Positions 49,048 through 58,286 of a DNA stretch of 64,000 nt are shown here, piece after piece. The position numbers and the translations under genes were made by a program. Source of the stretch: Paenibacillus pasadenensis DSM 19293 (lineage in GTDB: Bacteria > Bacillota > Bacilli > Paenibacillales > Paenibacillaceae); the NCBI RefSeq assembly GCF_000422485.1, contig NZ_AULW01000036.1, positions 62,001-126,000 of the forward strand, in the 5' to 3' direction. The notes under the pieces are model-generated. The model saw nothing but the letters and a program-made list of their open reading frames with translations, ran no database searches and had not been told where the DNA came from. The stretch's first letter is position 1. Each line of letters begins with the position of its first letter.

Positions 49048-49977
49048 TCAATCTCCCCGATAAGCCTGCTCCAGCTCTGCCAGATCGAACTTCTTCATCT
49101 TCAGGAAAGCTTTCGTGACGCGGACCCGCTGCTCCGGCGTTCCTTCGGCCATCATCTTGTCCATGGCGCTGGGACAGATCTGCCATGACACGCCGTAGCG
49201 GTCCTTGAGCCAGCCGCATTGCTCGGCTGAAGGAACGGCGGACAGCTTGTCCCAGTAGAAGTCGATCTCTTCCTGGGTGTCGCAACGGACCACGAAGGAA
49301 ATCGCTTCGTTGAATTGGAACGAGTGGTCATGGGCGCTGTCCATCGCCGTGAACCAGGTGCTTCCCAGCCTGAAGTCGGAGAACATGACGTCTCCCTCGC
49401 GATCCGGCTCCATGCCGGGTCCATAACGAACGAGCTCGCCGGGCTGCGAGTCGCGGAACACCGAAAGATAGAAGTCGCGCGCTTCCTCAGCCTTGCCGCA
49501 GTTGGCGCCGACGAACAGCAGGGAAGGGATGATCGGCGGACGCGGCTCCCCGTCCGGATTCGTCAGAATGAGCTGCCAGCTGACGCCGAATTTGTCCTGG
49601 ATCCACCCAAACCGTTCGCTGAACGGGTATGGGCCGAGCGGCATGAGAGGAGTTCCTCCTTCGGCCAGCTTCTCCCATGCCTCGTCAAGCATTTCCCTCG
49701 CTTTCGGTTCCCGCGACGGATCGTAATTGGCAAAGAACGAGATCGAGGGATTCAGCTTGAAATGCGGTCCTGCCGAGATCGCCATGAACGGCTGCCCCCA
49801 TACTTGGAACGAGACGAGGGACGCATCGCCGGAAGGCGTGTCGTTCAAGGGCGTCACGCTGTTGATGCTGGAATCCGGAAAGACGCTGCTGTAGAGCTCT
49901 GCCGCCTCTTTCGCTTCCTTGTCAAACCACAGATGCGGAACGATTCCCCGATCCAGACCCGATTGGTGCATGCTCAT
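49048..49977 (-). CDS. Two-domain VOC/PhnB-like protein
   Basis: 309 residues with two glyoxalase/PhnB-type halves: [27 protein letters not shown] and later [26 protein letters not shown], each followed by a GxSWQ strand ([22 protein letters not shown]). These were once annotated as 3-demethylubiquinone methyltransferase-like; activity unknown. AAAGGAGG lies 9 bases before the ATG at 49977. Single gene. Confidence 0.88.
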   Translation of the reverse strand: MSMHQSGLDRGIVPHLWFDKEAKEAAELYSSVFPDSSINSVTPLNDTPSGDASLVSFQVWGQPFMAISAGPHFKLNPSISFFANYDPSREPKAREMLDEAWEKLAEGGTPLMPLGPYPFSERFGWIQDKFGVSWQLILTNPDGEPRPPIIPSLLFVGANCGKAEEARDFYLSVFRDSQPGELVRYGPGMEPDREGDVMFSDFRLGSTWFTAMDSAHDHSFQFNEAISFVVRCDTQEEIDFYWDKLSAVPSAEQCGWLKDRYGVSWQICPSAMDKMMAEGTPEQRVRVTKAFLKMKKFDLAELEQAYRGD

Positions 49978-50074
49978 CGTAAACGGCCTCCTTTTAGGTT
50001 CATCCCCTTGAGTTTAACCTAAAACGGATGCATCCGTTTCTTCCCGATTGCTTTCGTCGTGAAATCCTATTCCA

Positions 50075-50278
50075 TCAACGAAACAGCGAGCATTTTCCGG
50101 AAGCCCGATAATGCTGGATGAGCTTCTCGATCGGCTCGCGGCCGCAATTCAGCTTGACGCCGAGGCAGTCGATGCAGAGGAAGTCCTGCGCGAAGCGGGA
50201 CACGAGCTTCAGGTAGATGGCGACGTCATCCGTCTGGAGCGGCACGCGGCAGCTGGTGCAGATGCGGGGGCCGGCCAT
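50075..50278 (-). CDS. Tiny CxxC zinc-ribbon-like protein
   Basis: 67 residues: ICTSCRVPLQTDD near the start and FLCIDCLGVKLNC later give two CxxC knuckles able to bind one zinc, then a basic helical tail (EKLIQHYRASGKCSLF). I recall similar small proteins in Paenibacillus but no function. Its ATG at 50278 follows the alpha-galactosidase stop (50280-50282) by one base, with a weak ribosome site, so translation is likely coupled. Confidence 0.68.
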   Translation of the reverse strand: MAGPRICTSCRVPLQTDDVAIYLKLVSRFAQDFLCIDCLGVKLNCGREPIEKLIQHYRASGKCSLFR

Positions 50279-50279
50279 T

Positions 50280-51446
50280 TCAGCGGACGAGCTTGGCGCG
50301 CACGACGCGGCAATCGTGAGCAGGCACGACCGGAGCGAAACGTTCCTTGAACGATCCCAGCTCCGCATGCTCGATGCAGTCGTACAGCGACAGGGAGAAG
50401 CCGGCTGCATGCGGCAGCCCGAGATCCCAGAACAGCACCGGCACTTCGCGCTGGGTGTCGCTCAGGTTGAAGAAGCCGATCGCCAGATCGCCGTCCGTCA
50501 GCACTTTGACGAGGATGAACACCTCGTCGTTATGGAACCAGTTCGGCTCCGGCTTGATCCGGTAGGCGCCGCGCCCTTCGATGTCCTGATTGATGGCGAT
50601 CAGATCCCGGTTCAGCAAAATGTCCTTCGTCGCCTCGCTCGCGTTGCGGATATCGCAGCCGATCATGAGCGGGGATCCCATCATGGCCCAGAGCGCGAAG
50701 TGGGTCCTGTACTCGATGTCGGTGCAGCCGCCGATCTTGCTGCCGATGAAGGCGTCGTTGCTGCCGCCGTTCATGCCGACGACGAGCATGTCCAGGTCGT
50801 TGTAGCTGAACGGTCCCGTATACGGCGTCTTGTCGAGCTGGGAGATGGCGAGCTCTTTGATGGAATCCCAGAAATCGCGGATGTCGACGGTCGACCGGTA
50901 CGTATGGGCGCCGGATTCGCGGATCCAGTCGTACACATCGTCCGCGCCCCAGTTGCAGGCGGAGAAGAGAATGTCGCGACCGCTGTTCTTGAGGGCGAGG
51001 CTCATCCGCTTGTACATCAGCTCGCCGGAAATATGGCGGGGCTTGAAGCAGTAATCGTACTTAAGGAAATCGACGCCCCATTCGGCGAACAGCGCCGCAT
51101 CCTGGAACTCATGCTCGAAGCTGCCCGGATAGCCGGCGCAAGTGTGGGTGCCGACGCAGGAATACATGCCGAACTTCAAGCCTTTGGCGTGGATATAATC
51201 GGCCAGCGCTTTCATCCCGCTGGGGAATTTGGCCGGATCGGCCACAAGATTGCCGTCGGCATCCCGTTCCTTCAAGCTCCAGCAGTCGTCGATGACGATA
51301 TATTCGTAGCCGGCATCTTTATAGCCATCCGTCACGAATAGATCGGCGACGTTGCGGATCAGCTCCTCGTTGATATCCCATGTAAACGTATTCCATGAAT
51401 TCCAGCCCAAAGCGGGCGTCAGGCCAAGCGGCTTGTTAGCATCCAT
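50280..51446 (-). CDS. Alpha-galactosidase, glycoside hydrolase family 27
   Basis: 388 residues, cytoplasmic (no signal). Starts LGLTPALGWNSWNTF, typical of GH27/melibiase; YIVIDDCW; nucleophile Asp in FLKYDYCF; acid/base Asp in the YRSTVDIRDFW segment; GCDIRNASEATKDILLNRDLIAINQD. Hydrolyses alpha-galactosides such as melibiose. ATG at 51446 has GAGAGG 9 bases upstream; the longer frame to 51665 lacks support. Coupled to the small CxxC gene. Confidence 0.94.
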   Translation of the reverse strand: MDANKPLGLTPALGWNSWNTFTWDINEELIRNVADLFVTDGYKDAGYEYIVIDDCWSLKERDADGNLVADPAKFPSGMKALADYIHAKGLKFGMYSCVGTHTCAGYPGSFEHEFQDAALFAEWGVDFLKYDYCFKPRHISGELMYKRMSLALKNSGRDILFSACNWGADDVYDWIRESGAHTYRSTVDIRDFWDSIKELAISQLDKTPYTGPFSYNDLDMLVVGMNGGSNDAFIGSKIGGCTDIEYRTHFALWAMMGSPLMIGCDIRNASEATKDILLNRDLIAINQDIEGRGAYRIKPEPNWFHNDEVFILVKVLTDGDLAIGFFNLSDTQREVPVLFWDLGLPHAAGFSLSLYDCIEHAELGSFKERFAPVVPAHDCRVVRAKLVR

Positions 51447-51715
51447 TTCCTTCATCCTCTCTTTATCATGCGCCGTCGATCCGATCGGGAGGAACGCTCG
51501 CCGCATGATGTCGTCTATTCGGATTAAACCAGAATCGCAGCCGGTTGCGAATAGAAGAATGTGGCGGGAGCATAGAGAGATGTAGCAGGAACGCTCCGCG
51601 GTCCTTCCCGGCTTGCCGCAAGGGCCCATTCCGTCCGCGAATGCCCCACATAGGATAGAGGGCATCTGGCCGCGTCAAGGCGAGATGCCCACTTGTCCCG
51701 ATGGGAGCTGGATCC

Positions 51716-53101
51716 ATGAAATCCAACACGAAGCTGACTGGAAAAGTCATTTTTCGCGGCGAACCGGGCTATGATGCCGCGCGCAAAAACTGGGATCCGC
51801 ACACGGACCGCTTTCCGAAGGTGTTCGTCTTTGCCCGGACGGCCAAAGACGTGTCCAACGCGATCAAATGGGCTCGGGAGAACGACGTCCCGATCCGGGC
51901 GAGAAGCGGCCGCCATGCGCTGGAAGGCGATCTGTCCCAAGTAACCGGGGGCATCGTCATCGATGTCAGCAAGCTGAACGAGATCAAGCTGAACAAAGCC
52001 AAAGGCACCGTCGTCGTCGGCGCCGGCAACCGGGTAGGGCGGCTCGCCCACGCGCTGGCGAAGCGGGGCTTCATCGCTCCGTTCGGCGACAGTCCGTCCG
52101 TCGGGATCGGAGGCATCACACTCGGCGGCGGCATCGGCCCGCTCCAGCGGACGATCGGCCTTATCAGCGACAATCTGACCGCCCTGGAAATGATCGATGC
52201 CAAGGGGCGGATCCTCCACGCCAGCAAGAAGCGGAACGCGGATCTGCTATGGGCTTCGCGCGGCGGCGGGGGAGGCAACTTCGGCATCTGCACCCGGTAT
52301 AAGTTCAAGGTTCGCAAGGCTCCGGCGAAGGCGACCGTCTACCGGATCACATGGCCGTGGGAGCAGTTCGAGGAAGTGCTTCTCGCCTGGCAGCAATGGG
52401 CGCCGAGCGTGGACGACAGGCTCGGCAGCGAGCTGTCGATCGGGCCGAAAAAGGGCGGCAACGTCAGCATGGAAGGGCTGTTCCTCGGCTCCAAAACTGC
52501 AGCGACAAGGCTGCTGAAGCCGCTGACGAGCATCGGAACGCTGACGAGCCAGATCATCCGGCTGCTGCCGTATGACGAGGCGGTGACGTTCCTGCTGCCG
52601 CCGGACCCGGTGCTGACGAATCGGGAGAGCAACCAGTTCTCCTCCGGCTTTGCCCGCCGTCCGTTCCCGACCGCGGCGCTGAAGCCGATGCGTGAATTCC
52701 TGGAGAACATCGAGGGCGAGTTCGCCGGCTTCTTTTTCCTCAACTGGGGCGGAGCGGTCAGCCGTCCGTCGCCTCGCTCGACGGCTTTCTACTGGCGCGA
52801 TGCGAAGTTTTATGTGGAGTGGAACAGCTCCTGGGTGCAGCCGAGCCAGGCGGCCAAAAACATCGCGATCGTCCGCAAGACGCGCCGGAGGCTGCAGCCG
52901 TACATCGTCGGCTCCTATATCAACGTCCCGGACCAGGGCATCAAAGCTTCCGGCCCGGTCTATTACGGCAAGAACTACCCTCGGCTGCGCCGCGTGAAGG
53001 CGAAGTACGATCCGGAAAACGTATTCCGCAATCCGCAGAGCATTCCGCCAGCCAAGGCAGGAACGGCGCTGCGAGCGAAACGGGCCCGGCCCAAAGCTTA
53101 G
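51716..53101 (+). CDS. FAD-linked oxidase, berberine-bridge-enzyme type
   Basis: 461 residues. FAD-binding PCMH domain: PIRARSGRHALEGD, whose His should carry covalent FAD, GGITLGGGIGPLQRTIGLISDNL, and a C-terminal BBE motif YPRLRRVKAKYDPENVFRNPQSI. The usual second flavin link, a Cys before GGG, appears to be absent (FGDSPSVGIGG). Oxidises an alcohol or sugar with oxygen; substrate unknown. ATG at 51716 has GGGAG 8 bases upstream, preferred over 51701. Confidence 0.9.
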   Translation: MKSNTKLTGKVIFRGEPGYDAARKNWDPHTDRFPKVFVFARTAKDVSNAIKWARENDVPIRARSGRHALEGDLSQVTGGIVIDVSKLNEIKLNKAKGTVVVGAGNRVGRLAHALAKRGFIAPFGDSPSVGIGGITLGGGIGPLQRTIGLISDNLTALEMIDAKGRILHASKKRNADLLWASRGGGGGNFGICTRYKFKVRKAPAKATVYRITWPWEQFEEVLLAWQQWAPSVDDRLGSELSIGPKKGGNVSMEGLFLGSKTAATRLLKPLTSIGTLTSQIIRLLPYDEAVTFLLPPDPVLTNRESNQFSSGFARRPFPTAALKPMREFLENIEGEFAGFFFLNWGGAVSRPSPRSTAFYWRDAKFYVEWNSSWVQPSQAAKNIAIVRKTRRRLQPYIVGSYINVPDQGIKASGPVYYGKNYPRLRRVKAKYDPENVFRNPQSIPPAKAGTALRAKRARPKA

Positions 53102-53196
53102 GGCGTGCTGCAGCCTGCTAAGGATGCAAGGGGCGAAAAAGCGGGAGAGAGGCTCGGAGCGGGTTTGCAAACACGCCCTAGGTCAGATCGACGAGC

Positions 53197-53236
53197 AGAG
53201 CCGAAGCGGAGGCTGCCCTCGCTTCGGCTCTTTTTT
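53197..53236. terminator. Terminator between the BBE oxidase and the MFS gene
   Basis: AGAGCCGAAGCG / CGCTTCGGCTCT with an 11-base loop, then TTTTTT. A wider inverted repeat TAGGGCGTG/CACGCCCTA lies just upstream (about 53099-53180). Confidence 0.88.
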
Positions 53237-53301
53237 CGCTGCGCCTGTTTCGTCCACCCAAGCAGGGCAGCAAAGGGACAAGCCCTTGCCCTTATTTGAA
53301 T

Positions 53302-54489
53302 TCAAGCCGCGCTTCGCCGATCCGCCCGAATTCGAGCCCTGCGCCCCAGCGCGAAGCTGGCCAGCGCGGCCGCGAAGCCGAGCGTGATCAGCGATGCTGC
53401 AAGCCATGGATGGAACTCCACCTCGGCCGTTCGATTGATCAGCCATCCTCCCGCGCCGGCGCCGCCGGCGATGCCGAGATGGATGACGGAGGTGTTCAGG
53501 CTGAGCACGAGGTTGGCCGACTTGGGCGCTTGCTGGATCATGTAGCTTTGGACGGCAGGGCCCGATGCGAACAAGGCGATGAACACGATCGCGATCAGTC
53601 CGACCGCGACCGGCGTGGAAAACGCGAAGAACGGCAAGAGCGCCATGCTCAGCGCATGCAGGACAAGGAAAGCTCCGAGCGTACGAGCGGCGCCCCAGCG
53701 GTCGACGAGGCCGCCGCCGAGCCGGGAGGCGAAAGCGCCGGCCAAGCCAAGAGCGAGCATCAAAAACGCGATATCCGCCGTTCGGAACTCCAGCATCTGC
53801 TGCAGGTAAGGCGAGATATAGGTGAGGAAGACGGAATTTCCTCCTTCGCGGAGCAGCGAGATCAAAAACGCCGTCAAAATGACTGCGCTGCCCGCATGCT
53901 TCAGCTGGCGAGACAACGGAACCGGCTCGTCGCCCTCCACTCCGGGCATGAGGCGGAACATGACGGCGCCGACGGCTGCGGCGAGAGCGCCGAGCAGGAT
54001 GAAGATCGCCTGCCAGCTCAGCCAGTCGGCGATGGCGACGCCGAGCGGCACGCCGAGGATCATCGCGCTGCTGAAGCCGAGGATGATCGTGCCGATGGCG
54101 CGTCCGAGCCTGTCGGCCGGAACGAGCTTGGCGGCGATGCCGAGAGAGACGATGAGGAACATGCCGGAGCTGGCGCCGAGCACGACTCGGGCCGTCATCA
54201 GCGACTCGATGCTCGAGCTCGAGGCGGACCAGGCACTGCCGGCGATGAAGACGGCCAGCGAGCACAGCAGCAGCGGCTTGCGGTCCATGCGGCTCGTCGC
54301 GACGATGAGCAGCGGCGTCGCGATCGCGAACGACAAGGAATAAGCGGCGATCAGCTGTCCGGCGACGGCCAAGGAAATATTTACATCCTCGGCGATGCGG
54401 GGTAGAATGCCAGAAACGACCAGTTCCGACGTCGCCGTGAGGAACACGCCGAGGGCAAGCAGGTAGATCGTAAACGCGTTTGTTTTCAT
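53302..54489 (-). CDS. MFS transporter, DHA1-type efflux
   Basis: 395 residues, 12 predicted helices. FLTATSELVVSGILPRIAEDVNISLAVAGQLIAAYSLSFAIATPLL (in parts) is the AraJ/NepI/YdhP-type MFS start, with SRMDRKPLLL as the loop 2-3 motif and ILGVPLGVAIADWLSWQAIF in helix 5. Probably exports a drug or metabolite. Divergent from an HxlR regulator, which likely controls it. Confidence 0.9.
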   Translation of the reverse strand: MKTNAFTIYLLALGVFLTATSELVVSGILPRIAEDVNISLAVAGQLIAAYSLSFAIATPLLIVATSRMDRKPLLLCSLAVFIAGSAWSASSSSIESLMTARVVLGASSGMFLIVSLGIAAKLVPADRLGRAIGTIILGFSSAMILGVPLGVAIADWLSWQAIFILLGALAAAVGAVMFRLMPGVEGDEPVPLSRQLKHAGSAVILTAFLISLLREGGNSVFLTYISPYLQQMLEFRTADIAFLMLALGLAGAFASRLGGGLVDRWGAARTLGAFLVLHALSMALLPFFAFSTPVAVGLIAIVFIALFASGPAVQSYMIQQAPKSANLVLSLNTSVIHLGIAGGAGAGGWLINRTAEVEFHPWLAASLITLGFAAALASFALGRRARIRADRRSAA

Positions 54490-54520
54490 GGAGATCGTTC
54501 CCTTCCTTTTGTCTGATTGG

Positions 54521-54549
54521 ATTATAATTAAGTTTCTTTATTTAGGTAA
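54521..54549 (-). promoter_or_regulatory. Promoter of the MFS gene
   Basis: Minus strand: -35 TTACCT (54549-54544), 17-base spacer, -10 TATAAT (54526-54521). The -10 is near-palindromic (ATTATAAT) and can also serve the opposite strand. Confidence 0.6.
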
Positions 54550-54620
54550 GTACGCAAAGCGTTTGGACGTAGTCCACCGGAATGGACTTCCTTTCGAAAC
54601 GGCAAAGGAGAGGAAAGGCA

Positions 54621-55049
54621 ATGGAGGAGCGACTCGAAAAGCAGGAAGGAATCGAAGAGCAGGAGCGAATCGAAGAGCAGGAGCTTGAGGAAGGAGGGTG
54701 GAGCCAGGACGAATCGCATCATCCCCATATCTGCTCGGTGCTCGAAATATTGGGGGCGAAATGGTCCATCCTTGTCATCGCGGAGCTCTATAAAGGGCCG
54801 CGGAGATTCCAGCAGCTGCAGCGGGATGTCGCGGTCGTGCGCACGCAGTCGCTGACGAACGTGCTTCGTCATCTGGAAAGCACGGGAATCGTTCATCGCG
54901 AGGTATATCCAAGCGTGCCCGTGACGGTGGAATATTCCTTGACGGATAAGGGCCGGGATTTCCAGGCGGCGCTGAGGGAAATGGAGAATTGGGCGATCCG
55001 CTGGGGGAGCGGAGGACAAGGAGCGCAGCCGGGGACCGCTGGGGACTGA
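54621..55049 (+). CDS. HxlR-family transcriptional regulator
   Basis: 142 residues. HxlR winged helix: ICSVLEILGAKWSILVIAELYKGPRRFQQLQRDV and LTNVLRHLESTGIVHREVYPSVPVTVEYSLTDKG (in parts). The first ~35 residues are a Glu/Arg-rich, coiled-coil-like extension with EGIEEQERIEEQELEE repeats. Start at 54621 behind GGAGAGGAAAGG; an ATG at 54582 lacks a site. Likely repressor of the divergent MFS gene. Confidence 0.88.
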   Translation: MEERLEKQEGIEEQERIEEQELEEGGWSQDESHHPHICSVLEILGAKWSILVIAELYKGPRRFQQLQRDVAVVRTQSLTNVLRHLESTGIVHREVYPSVPVTVEYSLTDKGRDFQAALREMENWAIRWGSGGQGAQPGTAGD

Positions 55050-55072
55050 TTTCTCGTGCAAGGTTCGGATGG

Positions 55073-55112
55073 GCCGGCAGCGGGATGCGAAAGCCCCCTT
55101 GCCGGCTTTTTA
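55073..55112 (+). terminator. Terminator after the HxlR gene
   Basis: GCCGGCA / TGCCGGC arms with a 20-base loop, then TTTTT. Confidence 0.6.
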
Positions 55113-55114
55113 AG

Positions 55115-55158
55115 TTGCGCTTTTGCCAAAATCGGGTTAATATAGACCCGTGAAGTCT
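55115..55158 (+). promoter_or_regulatory. Rrf2 gene promoter with inverted repeat
   Basis: TTGCGC (55115-55120), 17-base spacer, TAATAT (55138-55143), then AGAC-N7-GTCT (55144-55158) at the expected start of transcription, suitable for self-repression. Confidence 0.5.
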
Positions 55159-55179
55159 GTAATGAAGAGGCGATAGCGA

Positions 55180-55590
55180 ATGAAATATTCCAAAGCGACG
55201 GATTACGCGCTGCATACGATGCTGTTCCTCGCGCTCGGCGAACGGGAGGGACGCGTCGGCGTCGGACCGCTGGCCGAGCGGATGCAGGTATCCCCGACGT
55301 ATTTGTCCAAGATTTTGACGAAGCTCGTCAAGGACGGACTCGTGGAGTCCTCGCCCGGCGTATCGGGCGGCTACCGGCTGCGGCGCAGCGCAGGAGACAT
55401 CGCCCTGCTCGACATCATCCAGGCGATCGAGGGCAAGACGTCGCTGTACGAGTGCAGCGGCGTCCACCATCATCCCGGCTGCCTCATCCATCAGGCGATG
55501 GCAGAAGCGGAGCATAGGATGGAGGCGCATCTCGCCTCCGTCACGATCGCCGATCTCGCCCGTCAGCAGGAGCAGAGGGCATCATCCTGA
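55180..55590 (+). CDS. Rrf2-family transcriptional regulator
   Basis: 136 residues. MKYSKATDYALHTMLFLAL and VSPTYLSKILTKLVKDGLVESSPGVSGGYRLRR form the Rrf2 winged helix. The sensing loop has only two Cys, in LYECSGVHHHPGCLIHQA, separated by a run of three His, unlike the three Cys of IscR/NsrR; it may bind a different metal centre or sense thiol stress. The flavin reductase gene 99 bases downstream is the probable target. Confidence 0.88.
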   Translation: MKYSKATDYALHTMLFLALGEREGRVGVGPLAERMQVSPTYLSKILTKLVKDGLVESSPGVSGGYRLRRSAGDIALLDIIQAIEGKTSLYECSGVHHHPGCLIHQAMAEAEHRMEAHLASVTIADLARQQEQRASS

Positions 55591-55689
55591 TTCGATTCCC
55601 GCCTCGCAGGCGCTTCGAGCGCGAGTAGAGGCGGGATCGTTTCGGGTCAATTATAGATATTATTACTCTACAATGGAGGCGATTGAGCA

Positions 55690-56607
55690 ATGGCGGACAA
55701 GAGGCTGGATGCGATCATCATCGGAGGAGGTCCTGCCGGTCTGAGCGCGGCGCTCGTGCTGGGGCGGGCGCGGCGCGACGCGCTGCTGCTGGACGAGGGC
55801 AAGCCGCGCAACCGGGTGACCCGGGAGAGCCACGGCTTCGTGACGCGAGACGGCATCTCGCCGACGGAATTCCGCCGCATCGGACTGGAGCAGCTCGCTC
55901 CGTATCCTTCTGTCCGCGTGCGGGCGGGCAAGGCGGTCGAGGCCGCAGGCGAGAACGGGCGGTTTCGGATCGTCACGGAGGAAGGCGAGACATATGAGGC
56001 GCGCAAGCTGATTTTCGCCACGGGCAAAAAGGACCTTCCGCTCGACGTGCCGGGTCTGCAGGAGGTTTACGGCCGCAGCGCCTTCGTCTGCCCGTTCTGC
56101 GACGGCTGGGAGATGCGGGAGCGCAGCCTGGCGATTCTCGCCCGCGGCGAGCATGCGATGCACATGGCGAAGCTGCTCGCGGCCTGGTCGCCGCGGCGGA
56201 CGGTGCTGACGAACGGCCAGGGAGGGCTGGACGAAGTCCAGATTGCTGAGCTGGAGGCGCATGGCGTCGCGGTGCGGACCGGGACGATCCGCCGGCTGCA
56301 GGCGCGGGACGGGATGCTGGAGCGGGTGGAATGGACGGACGGAACGAGCGAGCCATTCGGAGGCATGATCTTCGCTCCGCAGCTGGCGGCGGGCTCCGAC
56401 CTGCCGCAGCGGCTCGGCTGCCGCGCCGACGAGGCGGGCACGGTCGAGGCGAGCGAGATGGGCCAGACGAGCGTGCCCGGCGTCTACTGCGCCGGAGATG
56501 CGATGACGGCGCGCTATCAGGCGATTCAAGCGGCGGCGCTCGGGTCGATCGCCGGCGCGGCGGTTGTGGGCGAGCTCATGCTGGAGGCGTGGAACGCGGT
56601 GGAATGA
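55690..56607 (+). CDS. Thioredoxin-reductase-like flavoprotein with CPFC site
   Basis: 305 residues. FAD site AIIIGGGPAGLSAALVLGRARRD, active-site-like CPFCDGWE (about 136-143), and the C-terminal GVYCAGDAMTARYQAIQAAALGSIAG typical of class II thioredoxin reductase folds. CPFC replaces CA(T/V)C, and the NADPH-binding loop is unusual (LARGEHAMHMAKL, no clear GxGxxA), so the partner may be another thiol or disulfide. GGAGG is 10 bases before the ATG. Lies behind an Rrf2 regulator. Confidence 0.86.
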   Translation: MADKRLDAIIIGGGPAGLSAALVLGRARRDALLLDEGKPRNRVTRESHGFVTRDGISPTEFRRIGLEQLAPYPSVRVRAGKAVEAAGENGRFRIVTEEGETYEARKLIFATGKKDLPLDVPGLQEVYGRSAFVCPFCDGWEMRERSLAILARGEHAMHMAKLLAAWSPRRTVLTNGQGGLDEVQIAELEAHGVAVRTGTIRRLQARDGMLERVEWTDGTSEPFGGMIFAPQLAAGSDLPQRLGCRADEAGTVEASEMGQTSVPGVYCAGDAMTARYQAIQAAALGSIAGAAVVGELMLEAWNAVE

Positions 56608-56766
56608 GCCGCCCGAGCCGTCGGTTAGCACAGGACCGTAACGAAAAGAAGCGAGACGAAGCGGTGCGGCGGGCCGTGCTGTCTTGCCCCGTTCAGCCTG
56701 GAAATCCGAGCGGACAGCCGGTCGTCCGCAGCAGCGGCGCATGGCGCGCCTAAACCATAACGCACG

Positions 56767-56813
56767 ACGCCCCGTCGGAGCCGCGTATGCAGCGGCTCCG
56801 GCGGGGCGTTTCG
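56767..56813. terminator. Bidirectional terminator
   Basis: ACGCCCCGTCGGAGCCGC / GCGGCTCCGGCGGGGCGT, 18-bp stem with one G-U pair and a short loop. Confidence 0.88.
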
Positions 56814-56816
56814 GGT

Positions 56817-58016
56817 TCAAGGCTCCTCCTGCCATACGGTCAAGGCGGCTCCGACGACGACGGCGTCCTCCTGGAGGACGCCTTTGGAGAATACGGGCGA
56901 GTAGTGGGGCGAGTAATAGATGTTGCGCCGGGCCGTCTCGATGGCGGTCCGGTAGACGTGGTCGCTGGAGCGGATGAGGGCGCCGCCGAGCAGCACCGTC
57001 TCCGGGTGGAGGACGTTGATCAGGTTGGCGAGCCCGATGCCGAGATGAACGGCGGCTTGCAGAAAGATCTCGCGGGCGTAGGGACTGCCGTCATGAAGCC
57101 CTTGCAGCACCATGTCGTACGTGATCCGCTCCGGAGGAACCGCGGCGGCGCCGGGAACGTCGCGCCGGCCGGCCTTGGCGTCGGCTTGCGCCTTTCGCTC
57201 GATCGCCTGCACGGAGGCGAACGCCTCCCACGCGCCGTAATTGCCGTCCGAGTGCAGGCGCGGACCGTCCATATGGATGATCATCTGTCCGGCGGCGCCC
57301 TCCATGTCCACCGAGCCGTGGACGAGGCTGCCGCCGGACATCATCGCGGTGCGGATGCCGATGCCGGCATGCACATGGAGCAGATGCTGCGGATTGTCGC
57401 CGCGCATCGCCCATCGCTCCCCTAGCAGGGCGGCGTTGGCGCCGTTTTCCAGGCGGGCCGGAATGCCGGTCCGCTCCTCGAGCAAGCGGCAGATCGGAAC
57501 ATCCTTCCATCCCGGTGCCGGAAAATGAAGGGGCGCGATGAGCAGTCCCTGCTTGCGGTCGAGAGGGCCGACGGCTCCGATGCCGATGCCTCGGACTTGG
57601 CTCGGCTCGATCCGGTGGTCCGACAGGATGGAGCGGATGTTGCGGGCGGCAAAATCGACGAGCTGCTCCGGCGTCATGGCCTCGTCCATCCGCCAGTGGA
57701 GAAGCGCCTTGGCGTTCATCCTCGCATCGAAAAAGCCGAGCGAGGACGTGCGGCGGGAAATCTCCAAGCCGAAAAAATAGCCGCTTTCGGGATTGATCTC
57801 GTACAGGATCGGCTTCCTGCCGCCGCTGGACGGTCCGAGCCGGGAAGCGCTCAGCAGCTTCTCGGCGACCATCTCGTCCAGCAGCCGGGTGAGCGAGCTG
57901 CCGGTCATCCCGGAGGCGGGCAGCAGCTCGGCTTTCGACGCGGTGCCCATCGAGGAGACGAGGGCATGGATCCGCTTCTTTGGCGGATCGGTACGGCGAT
58001 CGGAAGAGTTTTTCAT
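56817..58016 (-). CDS. ROK-family transcriptional regulator
   Basis: 399 residues. N-terminal winged helix (SKAELLPASGMTGSSLTRLLDEMVAEKLL) followed by a ROK sugar-binding/kinase-like domain: GIGIGAVGPLD, ENGANAALLGERW, HVHAGIGIRTAMM, EGAAGQMI. The usual ROK zinc motif CxCGxxGC is not seen (the matching stretch reads DGPRLHSDGNYGAWE), so it is a regulator type that lacks zinc. AAGGAAA upstream of ATG. Target unknown. Confidence 0.88.
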   Translation of the reverse strand: MKNSSDRRTDPPKKRIHALVSSMGTASKAELLPASGMTGSSLTRLLDEMVAEKLLSASRLGPSSGGRKPILYEINPESGYFFGLEISRRTSSLGFFDARMNAKALLHWRMDEAMTPEQLVDFAARNIRSILSDHRIEPSQVRGIGIGAVGPLDRKQGLLIAPLHFPAPGWKDVPICRLLEERTGIPARLENGANAALLGERWAMRGDNPQHLLHVHAGIGIRTAMMSGGSLVHGSVDMEGAAGQMIIHMDGPRLHSDGNYGAWEAFASVQAIERKAQADAKAGRRDVPGAAAVPPERITYDMVLQGLHDGSPYAREIFLQAAVHLGIGLANLINVLHPETVLLGGALIRSSDHVYRTAIETARRNIYYSPHYSPVFSKGVLQEDAVVVGAALTVWQEEP

Positions 58017-58115
58017 GGATTTTTTCCTTGTATCGGGATGGGATTAAGGTCAGTATAACGGAATTCGCTTGGGAAGACCATCGTGCAAGACGACGAGCAT
58101 CCGCCGAAAAATGCA

Positions 58116-58140
58116 ACTTTAGGTTAATTTCAAATAAAGT
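58116..58140. promoter_or_regulatory. Candidate ROK operator
   Basis: ACTTTA-N13-TAAAGT inverted repeat, 100 bases upstream of the ROK start and about 145 before the chromate transporter. Weak support; position only. Confidence 0.3.
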
Positions 58141-58286
58141 GGAGTCGTCCAAAAGCGAAAGAAGGGGGAAAAGGCCGGAATGGGAGTTGTTTCAGAGGGG
58201 TTTGGAACGAAGAATCAGCTCTCGTTGATAACTTAATGCCAAAATGGAATTAAGATGATATACTGATGCGGATGGAGGTGAAGACG

